Below are positions 29,228-35,288 of a stretch of DNA of 35,288 bases, piece by piece. The translations under genes were made by a program, and so were the position numbers. How positions within the stretch are numbered: the stretch's first letter is position 1; each line of letters opens with the position of its first letter. This DNA comes from Burkholderiaceae bacterium (lineage in GTDB: Bacteria > Pseudomonadota > Gammaproteobacteria > Burkholderiales > Burkholderiaceae_C), in contig JAIERT010000144.1 of NCBI GenBank assembly GCA_019746735.1, forward strand, positions 1 through 35,288, in the 5' to 3' direction. The notes under the pieces were generated by a model. The model was given only the letters and a program-made list of their open reading frames with translations, made no database searches and was not told the origin of the DNA.

Positions 29228-31536
29228 TTCACGCCGAGCAAAGCGCTGTCGTACTTTTACGCAACCCCTTCCAGCCCAGTCAGCGCGAGGTGATGGTGGC
29301 CCACCCCACCCAGACCATCCGCCAGTGGCTCGGTGCCCAGGGCATTGCCGAATTCGATCAGCCCACCGTCTGCATCAAGAACGGCGCGCCCGTGTTGCGT
29401 GCCGATTGGGCAGTCACACCGATCGATGGCGTGGTGCTCTTCATCACCCTGCCGCAGGGCGGGGGAGGTGGTGGCGGTGGCAAGAACCCGCTGCGCACCG
29501 TTCTCATGATCGCGGTGATGGTGGTGGCCACCGTTTATGGCGGCCCCTTGGGCGCGAGCCTGGGATTCAGCGGCAACCTGGCCACAGCGGTCGGTTCGGC
29601 CATCATCATGACGGCAGGCTCTGCTCTGGTCAGTGCGCTGGTGCCGCTGCCCACGCCCAACATGCCGTCCTTTGCGGGGTCGGGCGGGAGCCTGGCGCAG
29701 CCATCGCCCACCTACAGCCTGCAAGGCCAGGGCAACTATGCGCGGTTGGCCCAACCCATCCCGGTCGTCTACGGTCGCCATCTGGTCTATCCCAACCTGG
29801 CCGCCACCCCCTATGGCGAATACCAAGGGAATGAACAGTTCCTGCATCAACTGCATTGCATCGGCTTGGGCGAATACGACATCGAGCAGATCCGCATCGA
29901 GGACACGCCCATCGCCTCTTTCGAGGAAGTGACCTACCAGATCGTGCCACCCGGCAATCCGGTCACGCTCTTCAACCCGGATGTGGTGACTGCCCCCGAG
30001 GTCGCCGGGCAAGAACTGCTGGCTGGCACCTGGACCGGGGGCTTTGCCATCAACCCTGCTGACAGTGAAGTCACCCATATCGGTATCGACATCCTGCTGC
30101 CGCGTGGTTTGTATTACGCCAATGACGCCGGCGGCCTGGACAGCCGCAGTGCCAGCTGGAAGGTCGAAGCCCGGGCCATCGATGCCGAGGGCGATCCACT
30201 GAACGACTGGTTCACGCTGGGCAGTGAGAGTCTGACCGCTGCCACCACCACGCCACAGCGGCGCACCTACCTTTATCCCGTCGCTGCAGGGCGATACGAA
30301 GTGCGTGCCACGCGGCTCGATGGAAAAGACTCCAACTCACGTGCCGGGCACGAAGTTCGCTGGGGCGAGGCCCGGGGCTATCTGGCCGGCGGCGTCACTT
30401 TCCCTGACAACGTCACGCTTCTCGCCATCCGCATGCGCGCCACCGACAACCTGTCGCAGCGCTCCAGCCGGCTCATCAACTGCATCGTCACGCGCAAGCT
30501 GCCGGTCTGGTCGGCAGACTCTGGCTGGTCCTCTGCCGAGTCCACCCGCTCGATTGCCTGGGCCTTTGCCGACATCCTGCGCGCGAGCTACGGCGCCAAG
30601 TTGCCGGATGCGCGGATCGATCTGGCTGCTTTGGCGCAACTCGATCAGGTTTGGGCTAGTCGAGGCGATCGGTTCGATGGTGTCTTTGACCAGCAGGTCA
30701 CCGTCTGGGAGGCGCTGACCCGGGTCGCCCGCTGTGGCCGGGCGGTGCCTTTCCTGCAAGGCGGCATCGTGCGTCTGGTGCGTGACGAAGCCCGGCTACT
30801 GCCCGTGGCGCTCTTCAGTCCGCGCAACATCGTCAAGAACAGCCTCAAGATCCAGTACGTGATGCCGGGCGAAGAGACGGCAGACGCGGTGACGGTGGAG
30901 TTCTTCAGCAGCCGCACCTGGAAGCCCGATGAAGTGACGGTGAGCCTGCCGGGCTCCAGCAGCACCAATCCGGCCAAGCTGCGGCTCTTTGGTTGCACCA
31001 CCGAAGCCCATGCGGTGCGCGAGGGACTGTATCTGGCGGCGGCCAACCGCTACCGCCGGCGCATCATCACCCTGCGCACCGAGCTCGAAGGGCTGATCCC
31101 CACGTACGGCGACCTGATCGCCATTGCCCATGACATGCCCAGTTGGGGCGCGGGCGGCGAAATCGTTGCCTGGGACGCCGACACCCACACTGCCACGCTG
31201 TCCGAGCCTATCCAATTCACGGATGGTCAGCCGCACACACCACACGTGATGGCATTGCGCCGCCGCGATGGCGGGGTCAGCGGCCCGCATGCGGTGACAC
31301 CTGGAAGTGATGCGCAGCAGGTGGTCTTTGCCGACCTGCCCGACATCCCCATCGAAACCGGCCTGTCGGCCGAGCGCACCCATTTTGCGTTTGGCATCGC
31401 CGAGCAATGGAGCTTGCTGGCCCGGGTGATCGCGGTGCGCCCGCGTGGCGAGCAGGTGGAAATCACCTGTGTGGCCGAGCACCCGGCAGTGCATAGCGCC
31501 GATGGCAGTGTCGACAGCAGCACCGCCCCAATCTGA
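29224..31536 (+). CDS. Tail tip / host-specificity protein, gpJ-TipJ family, 770 aa (GTG start)
   Basis: The GTG at 29224 overlaps the preceding stop; the track start at 29095 is inside the NlpC gene. The N-terminus resembles TipJ/tail-assembly-I: VMVAHPTQTIRQWLG, a glycine run, then hydrophobic segments (TVLMIAVMVVATVYGG, SAIIMTAGSALVSALVPL). Those segments probably insert in the tip or membrane. The gpJ core follows (GNYARLAQPIPVVYGRHLVYPNLA, HQLHCIGLGEYDIEQIRI, then fibronectin-like domains, then a DPxTW-like TRVARCGRAVPF). It ends around 770 residues, shorter than lambda J (1132), lacking a long receptor-binding C-terminus. Receptor choice may therefore rest with the RCC1 fibres. Confidence 0.92.
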   Translation: MIHAEQSAVVLLRNPFQPSQREVMVAHPTQTIRQWLGAQGIAEFDQPTVCIKNGAPVLRADWAVTPIDGVVLFITLPQGGGGGGGGKNPLRTVLMIAVMVVATVYGGPLGASLGFSGNLATAVGSAIIMTAGSALVSALVPLPTPNMPSFAGSGGSLAQPSPTYSLQGQGNYARLAQPIPVVYGRHLVYPNLAATPYGEYQGNEQFLHQLHCIGLGEYDIEQIRIEDTPIASFEEVTYQIVPPGNPVTLFNPDVVTAPEVAGQELLAGTWTGGFAINPADSEVTHIGIDILLPRGLYYANDAGGLDSRSASWKVEARAIDAEGDPLNDWFTLGSESLTAATTTPQRRTYLYPVAAGRYEVRATRLDGKDSNSRAGHEVRWGEARGYLAGGVTFPDNVTLLAIRMRATDNLSQRSSRLINCIVTRKLPVWSADSGWSSAESTRSIAWAFADILRASYGAKLPDARIDLAALAQLDQVWASRGDRFDGVFDQQVTVWEALTRVARCGRAVPFLQGGIVRLVRDEARLLPVALFSPRNIVKNSLKIQYVMPGEETADAVTVEFFSSRTWKPDEVTVSLPGSSSTNPAKLRLFGCTTEAHAVREGLYLAAANRYRRRIITLRTELEGLIPTYGDLIAIAHDMPSWGAGGEIVAWDADTHTATLSEPIQFTDGQPHTPHVMALRRRDGGVSGPHAVTPGSDAQQVVFADLPDIPIETGLSAERTHFAFGIAEQWSLLARVIAVRPRGEQVEITCVAEHPAVHSADGSVDSSTAPI

Positions 31537-31547
31537 AAGGAAAGAAG

Positions 31548-31838
31548 ATGAACGAACCCCACCTGATGGATGGCATGGTGGTCATGCCCCATGACGAATT
31601 TGAAACCCTGCTGGAACGCGCCGCCGAGCGTGGGGCGCGTCACGCCTTGTCCGATGTCGGCCTGGATGGCCCGGATGCCGCAAACGACATCCGCGAGCTC
31701 AGGAATCTGCTCGACGCTTTCAACGAGGCCAAGAAAACCGCCGGTCTCACGCTGGTCAAGATGCTGGTCACGGGTCTCGTGCTTGCCTTGCTCGCCGGCA
31801 CCATCGTCAAAATCAAACTGTTCGGAGGCCCGCAATGA
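31548..31838 (+). CDS. DUF6127-type small membrane protein, 96 aa
   Basis: Strong AAAGGAAAGA precedes the ATG. The N-terminal part (MVVMPHDEFETLLERAAERGARHALSDVGL) is DUF6127-like. A C-terminal hydrophobic helix (LVKMLVTGLVLALLAGTIVKIKLF, about 70-92) forms one membrane span. Its placement next to the holin suggests a lysis accessory such as an antiholin or spanin-like protein; this is inference. The gene overlaps the holin start by four bases. Confidence 0.72.
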   Translation: MNEPHLMDGMVVMPHDEFETLLERAAERGARHALSDVGLDGPDAANDIRELRNLLDAFNEAKKTAGLTLVKMLVTGLVLALLAGTIVKIKLFGGPQ

Positions 31839-32263
31839 GCCCAATCTTCACCACCTTGGCCCCCGGCCTCTTTGAAGCCGGGGCCAAACTGATCGATCGC
31901 CTGATTCCCGATCCGGCCCAACGCGAGCAGGCCAAGCTCGCCTTGTTTCAGGCCGAGGGGCAACAAGCCCTGCAGGAAATGCAGGTGAGCCTCTCGGCCA
32001 TTCTGGCCGAAGCCAATTCGGCCGACCCGTGGACCAGCCGGGCGCGCCCGACCTTTCTGTACGTGATCTACGGCGTGATCCTGCTGTCGGTGATCGGCAG
32101 CATCATCGGCATTTGGTGGCCCGCCGAGGTCTTCCAGGCCGCCGAAAACCTGTCCAAGCTGCTCAACGCGGTGCCCGAGAGCTTGTGGTGGCTCTTCGGT
32201 GCCGGCTACCTCGGTTACACCGGCGCGCGAAGCTTCGACAAGTGGCGCGGTGTGCCCAGGTAG
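31835..32263 (+). CDS. 3TM-type phage holin (GTA-holin-like), 142 aa
   Basis: The sequence has an N-terminal helix (IFTTLAPGLFEAGAKLIDRLIPDPAQREQAKLALFQAEGQQAL) and a middle helix with a strong membrane span (FLYVIYGVILLSVIGSIIGIWW, about 75-96). A second hydrophobic segment follows (ESLWWLFGAGYLGYTGAR). The pattern is that of the GTA_holin_3TM family (PF11351, from memory). Holins permeabilise the inner membrane so the M15 endolysin can reach peptidoglycan. It closes the late operon and is followed by a strong terminator. Confidence 0.87.
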   Translation: MSPIFTTLAPGLFEAGAKLIDRLIPDPAQREQAKLALFQAEGQQALQEMQVSLSAILAEANSADPWTSRARPTFLYVIYGVILLSVIGSIIGIWWPAEVFQAAENLSKLLNAVPESLWWLFGAGYLGYTGARSFDKWRGVPR

Positions 32264-32305
32264 GCAACACCAGCGGCTGCAGCAAACGCAACAGCAGTAA
32301 ACCAT

Positions 32306-32360
32306 AGACCCCGTCTTCATTGGCTTCCCTCTGGGGAGGCTGGTGAAGGCGGGGTCTTTT
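32306..32360 (+). terminator. Strong terminator ending the late operon
   Basis: AGACCCCG (32306-32313) with CTTCA (32315-32319) pairs with TGAAG (32344-32348) and CGGGGTCT (32350-32357), followed by TTT, giving a long stem with a GC-rich inner arm. It would also work in reverse because A-rich sequence precedes it. It separates prophage lysis genes from the host-like region. Confidence 0.82.
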
Positions 32361-32398
32361 GTCGTTTGTGCGAACCAGCCAGCATCTACCAGTAAACA

Positions 32399-32427
32399 TT
32401 GTCGGTAAGCAATGAGGAAGGTATAAT
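32399..32427 (+). promoter_or_regulatory. Sigma70-type promoter upstream of galE
   Basis: TTGTCG (32399-32404) and a perfect TATAAT (32422-32427) are 17 bases apart. The -35 matches 4 of 6. It points towards the leader ORF and galE, and lies just beyond the phage terminator. Confidence 0.75.
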
Positions 32428-32488
32428 TGTCATAATAATTTTGAAGCAACGGCAGGGTGTTTGTGGCCTTTAGGGAGGCTGCGATGTA

Positions 32489-32503
32489 CCCCCCCCCCCC
32501 CCC
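32489..32503 (+). repeat. Homopolymer of 15 C followed by GAATTC
   Basis: A run of 15 C follows AGGGAGG and ATG (32484), within the first codons of any peptide begun there, and is followed directly by GAATTC. With 15 C the frame from ATG 32484 ends early; with 14 C it would run into the leader ORF that ends at galE. It may be a phase-variation tract or a sequencing artefact. Confidence 0.85.
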
Positions 32504-32571
32504 GAATTCGGGCGCCTCAGATGGCTGTCTGGGCGTTGCGAGCGGGGGTTTTCACAGGTGGAGGCGGGTTG

Positions 32572-32703
32572 ATGAATCAACTCAAAAAGGTAGCAACTGG
32601 CAAAGATTTAGCGTGCTTGGCAGGTAAATACTCTGGTTCCGATGCGAACACACGGAGTGCGGTAGCCATGCTATTGGATGCCCAGGTCGGAGGGCACGCA
32701 TGA
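32572..32703 (+). CDS. 43-aa leader ORF overlapping galE
   Basis: GGAGG precedes ATG 32572 by 7 bases, and the stop overlaps the galE start as ATGA. The peptide [23 protein letters not shown]... is not one I recognise; it has no membrane span. It might couple translation to galE or be a remnant of a gene cut by prophage insertion. The frame remains open upstream to about 32461, so longer versions are possible if the C tract changes length. Confidence 0.4.
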   Translation: MNQLKKVATGKDLACLAGKYSGSDANTRSAVAMLLDAQVGGHA

Positions 32704-33707
32704 GTATTCTGGTTACCGGCGGTGCCGGTTACATCGGATCCCACACCTGCGTCCAACTGCTTCAGGCCGGCCACGAAGTTGTTGTTTTCGACAACTTCAG
32801 CAACAGCCACCCCGAAGTGCTCAATCGGGTCGAACAGATCACTGGGCGCAAGCCCATGCTGGTGCAGGGCGATATTCGCGACCAGGCGGCCATCGAGTCG
32901 GCCTTGCGGCAACACCAGTGTCAGGCCGTCATTCATTTCGCCGGGTTGAAGGCGGTTGGCGAGTCTGTTGAAAAACCGCTTCTCTACTACGACAACAATG
33001 TCGTCGGCACCCACCGCCTTCTTGCAGCCATGCAGAACTGCGGTGTCACTACACTGGTCTTCAGTTCTTCTGCCACCGTCTATGGCGAGCCTCAAAGCCT
33101 GCCACTCACGGAAGACCACCCGCTATCGGCCACCAACCCCTACGGGCGCAGCAAGCTGGTCATCGAAGACATGCTGCGGGATGTGTATCGCGCCCATCCC
33201 GATTGGCGCATTGCCATCCTGCGCTACTTCAACCCGGTGGGCGCGCACGAGAGCGGGCTGATCGGCGAAGACCCACAAGGCACGCCCAACAACCTCATGC
33301 CCTATGTGGCCCAAGTGGCCGTGGGTCGGCGGGAATTTCTCAACGTCTGGGGCAACGACTACCCCACGCCGGACGGCACTGGCGTGCGCGACTACATCCA
33401 TGTGGTCGATTTAGCGCTGGGCCACCTCAAGGCGCTTGAAGCGCTTGATCGACCACAGTGCATGGCCGTGAACCTGGGCACTGGCGTGGGCTACAGCGTG
33501 CTCGATGTCGTCAAAGCGTTCGAAGCCGCCAGCGGCCAGCCTGTCCCTTATCGCATCGGCCCGCGCAGACCGGGCGATGTGGCGGCTTGCTATGCCGACC
33601 CGCGCCTGGCGATTCAGCTATTGGGCTGGAAAGCCGAGCGTGACTTGGCCGCCATGTGTCAAGACCACTGGCGCTGGCAGAAACACAATCAACAGGGATA
33701 CGTATGA
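32700..33707 (+). CDS. galE: UDP-glucose 4-epimerase, 335 aa
   Basis: This NAD-dependent SDR-family enzyme interconverts UDP-glucose and UDP-galactose, feeding surface polysaccharide synthesis. The Rossmann motif GGAGYIGS is at 7-14. The catalytic pair is Tyr148/Lys152 in YGRSK, with the SSSATVYG segment (122-129) before it. [12 protein letters not shown] and [15 protein letters not shown] complete the profile. Length matches E. coli GalE (338). The gene is the first large gene after the promoter at 32399 and precedes the polysaccharide ABC exporter. Confidence 0.95.
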   Translation: MSILVTGGAGYIGSHTCVQLLQAGHEVVVFDNFSNSHPEVLNRVEQITGRKPMLVQGDIRDQAAIESALRQHQCQAVIHFAGLKAVGESVEKPLLYYDNNVVGTHRLLAAMQNCGVTTLVFSSSATVYGEPQSLPLTEDHPLSATNPYGRSKLVIEDMLRDVYRAHPDWRIAILRYFNPVGAHESGLIGEDPQGTPNNLMPYVAQVAVGRREFLNVWGNDYPTPDGTGVRDYIHVVDLALGHLKALEALDRPQCMAVNLGTGVGYSVLDVVKAFEAASGQPVPYRIGPRRPGDVAACYADPRLAIQLLGWKAERDLAAMCQDHWRWQKHNQQGYV

Positions 33708-33744
33708 ACTTGAAAGCTTTTTGCAGCGCGGAGGGCGCAAGCTA

Positions 33745-34563
33745 ATGCGGAGCTTCTCAGTCTCACCCATCGAAATGTTTGCCAGCCTCTGGCGCAACCG
33801 CGAACTTATCAAGGCCTCGGCCAAGCGCGAAGTACTGGGGCGCTATCGCGGTTCGTTCCTCGGCCTGCTCTGGACATTCTTCAATCCGCTCTTCATGCTT
33901 GCGGTGTACACCTTCGTCTTCAGCGTTGTCTTCAAGGCGCGCTGGAACGTTGAGAGCGACTCGAAAACCGAATTCGCCTTGGTGCTCTTTGCTGGCCTGA
34001 TTGTTTTTAACCTGTTTGGCGAAACTATTAACCGGGCAGCGTCTTTGGTAATCAACAACCCCAACTACGTCAAGAAGGTGGTCTTCCCGCTGGAAATTCT
34101 GCCTGTCGTTACTCTGCTGTCTGCACTATTCCACGGGATGATCAGCCTTGGTGTCTGGTTCCTGGCGCATCTGATCTTTTTTGGCTTGCCCCACGCCACT
34201 GTGCTTTATCTGCCCTTGATCATCTTGCCGTTCCTGCTGTTCGTTCTCGGCCTGAGCTGGGGGCTGGCATCGCTTGGAGTTTTCCTGCGAGATGTCTCTC
34301 AATTCATCGGCACGCTCATTACTGTGTTGATGTTCATGACCCCGATTTTCTACCCCATCACCGCTTTGCCAGAGGAATTTAGGCAATGGCTCTATTACAA
34401 CCCTCTCACACCCGTTGTTGAGCAAGCGCGAGATGTGCTGTATTGGGGTAAACCACCGAACTTTTTCATGTTGGGTGTTTACACGCTGGTTTCGGCAGTC
34501 GTTGCGTGGCTGGGCTTCGCGTGGTTCCAGAAGACGCGGAAAGGGTTTGCCGATGTCCTCTGA
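33745..34563 (+). CDS. wzm: ABC-2 type polysaccharide export permease, 272 aa
   Basis: The ATG at 33745 (MRSFSVSPIEMFASLW) follows GGAGGG, and the track start at 33505 lies in galE. About six hydrophobic helices are visible, such as FFNPLFMLAVYTFVFSVVF, VLFAGLIVFNLFG, FHGMISLGVWFLAHLIFFG, LIILPFLLFVLGLSWGL and FIGTLITVLMFMTPIFYPI. The conserved RYRGSFLGLLW N-terminal segment is typical of Wzm/KpsM-like permeases. It pairs with the adjacent ATPase to move O-antigen or capsule polymer across the inner membrane. The end overlaps the ATPase start by 11 bases. Confidence 0.9.
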   Translation: MRSFSVSPIEMFASLWRNRELIKASAKREVLGRYRGSFLGLLWTFFNPLFMLAVYTFVFSVVFKARWNVESDSKTEFALVLFAGLIVFNLFGETINRAASLVINNPNYVKKVVFPLEILPVVTLLSALFHGMISLGVWFLAHLIFFGLPHATVLYLPLIILPFLLFVLGLSWGLASLGVFLRDVSQFIGTLITVLMFMTPIFYPITALPEEFRQWLYYNPLTPVVEQARDVLYWGKPPNFFMLGVYTLVSAVVAWLGFAWFQKTRKGFADVL

Positions 34564-35251
34564 AATCGCCATCAAGGTCGAGAACCTAAGCAAGTGTTAT
34601 CAGATCTACGACCAACCGCGTGACAGGCTTAAGCAGTTCGTGCTTCCGCGAATGCAAAGCCTTGTCGGCTTGCAGCCCAAGCAGTACTACCGCGAATTCT
34701 GGGCGCTGAAAGACGTCTCGTTCGAGGTCAAGAAAGGCGCTGCTGTAGGCATTGTCGGTCGAAACGGTAGCGGCAAGTCCACCTTGCTGCAGCTGATCTG
34801 TGGAACACTATCGCCGACACGCGGGCTAGTTGAAGCCAACGGCCGCATCGCTGCATTATTGGAGCTTGGATCGGGGTTTAATCCAGAGTTTACAGGCCGT
34901 GAAAATGTTTATTTAAACGGTTCGATTCTTGGCATAGAAAAAGAGCGGCTCGACGAAAGGTTCGCCGATATCGAGAAGTTTGCAGATATAGGGAATCATA
35001 TTGATCAGCCGGTGAAAGCATACTCCAGTGGAATGTTTGTGCGACTTGCTTTTGCCGTGCAAATGCATCTTGAGCCGGAGATACTGATCATCGATGAGGC
35101 ACTTTCTGTTGGGGATCAGTTCTTTCAGGCAAAGTGCTATGCGGCAATCCGTTCAATGATGGATCGCGGCACAACTGTACTATTTGTTTCCCACTCCGCA
35201 GCTACTGTCAAGGTGACCTGCCCGGTTTTTCCGAGCCATTCATTCCTGTAA
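34553..35251 (+). pseudogene. wzt: ABC exporter ATPase Wzt, interrupted after the H-loop
   Basis: The nucleotide-binding domain is well formed up to residue 220. It has Walker A GRNGSGKST (69-77), the Q-loop-like ALLELGSGFNPEFTGRENV, signature YSSGMFVRLAFAV, Walker B EILIIDEAL and H-loop FVSHS (about 211-215). Beyond SAATVK the reading changes to VTCPVFPSHSFL and stops at 35251. Intact Wzt proteins continue with CDR-type residues and usually a C-terminal substrate-binding domain. The change point is about base 35213. I read it as disruption by an insertion or rearrangement, unless the window end misassembles it. Without the rest, the ATPase is unlikely to work well. Confidence 0.8.
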
Positions 35252-35288
35252 GACGGCCGGGTTGGGGATTGAATGATATTGCTGTTTG
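35213..35288. mobile_element. Probable left end of an insertion element interrupting wzt
   Basis: The wzt frame becomes unrelated to its family at about 35213, where the sequence starts GTGACCTGCCCGG. A TG-start resembles insertion-sequence ends of the IS3 type, but no transposase is visible and no family can be assigned from 76 bases. Confidence 0.4.

Larger units (their letters stand above)
32361..32571. other. Intergenic region between prophage and galE locus
   Basis: This AT-richer stretch runs from the late terminator to the leader ORF. It holds a sigma70 promoter (32399-32427), an AT-rich tract (CATAATAATTTTG), a 15-C run and a GAATTC. No complete attachment site could be recognised, since the left prophage end is outside the window. 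Confidence 0.5.

Noticed and set aside
29460-29485. Glycine-coding G-rich run in the J-like gene
   Set aside because: A Gly-rich linker is normal at this place in TipJ-type proteins; not a phase-variation tract since it is an interrupted repeat.
33505-33744. Extended start for the Wzm-like permease
   Set aside because: It lies within galE in another frame; the ATG at 33745 has GGAGGG and a typical Wzm N-terminus.
33704-33745. 13-codon ORF between galE and wzm
   Set aside because: Start and stop overlap both neighbours (ATGA and TAATG), but it is too short to support as a product; it may merely aid coupling.
1-35288. CRISPR array, tRNA or rRNA genes, riboswitches, integrase
   Set aside because: I looked for regularly spaced repeats, tRNA-like cloverleaf sequences and tyrosine/serine integrase motifs and saw none. 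Absence of the integrase means the left end of the prophage is outside the window.

Overview
The window is the right-hand part of a lambda-type siphovirus prophage (about 1-32,360), followed by the start of a surface-polysaccharide locus (about 32,400-35,212). The DNA is GC-rich. Dense ATGA/GTGA overlaps and the families present suggest a betaproteobacterium, probably Burkholderiales-like; that assignment is inference, because no rRNA or taxonomic marker is in the window. Integrase, repressor and left end are not present, so the prophage continues upstream.

Region 1 (1-4,400, + strand) is replication and recombination: a PD-(D/E)XK nuclease cut by the window edge, a small unknown protein, a TOPRIM + P4/D5-type primase-helicase, a RuvC-like resolvase, a small unknown protein and a DUF6362-like protein with an HTH-like C-terminus. 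Two non-coding stretches carry arrays of related heptamers (GGTSACC at 3,210-3,329 and GGTTACC at 4,717-4,778) that look like protein-binding sites.

Region 2 (4,831-8,512, + strand) is a DNA-modification cassette: two paralogous ParB-methyltransferase fusions flank an M15 endolysin, and the second is translationally coupled to a PD-(D/E)XK endonuclease-like protein.

Region 3 (8,520-10,890, - strand) is an accessory islet: a RelE/ParD-like toxin-antitoxin pair and four small genes, including one DUF3489 protein. Each of the four small genes is preceded by a copy of the same ~40-50 bp repeat.

Region 4 (10,966-32,263, + strand) is the late operon in lambda order: Nu1-like TerS, GpA TerL, gpW, portal, S49 protease with nested scaffold, gpD, major capsid, FII-like, Z-like, U-like, tail tube, G/GT with a clear A_AAA_AAC -1 frameshift signal, tape measure, a distal-tail candidate, a three-gene fibre module, DUF1833, NlpC/P60, gpJ-type tip protein, DUF6127 and a 3TM-type holin. 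The fibre module includes two RCC1-repeat beta-propeller proteins of about 550 residues. A strong terminator at 32,306-32,360 ends it.

Region 5 (32,361-35,288) is host-like: a near-consensus sigma70 promoter, a 15-C homopolymer, a 43-codon leader ORF overlapping galE, galE, and an ABC polysaccharide exporter (wzm, wzt). The wzt frame departs from its family just after the H-loop, and the last ~75 bases look foreign, possibly an insertion-sequence end.

The best leads are the RCC1 fibre pair, the ParB-methyltransferase/endonuclease cassette, the repeat-leader islet, the frameshift signal and the poly-C tract upstream of galE.
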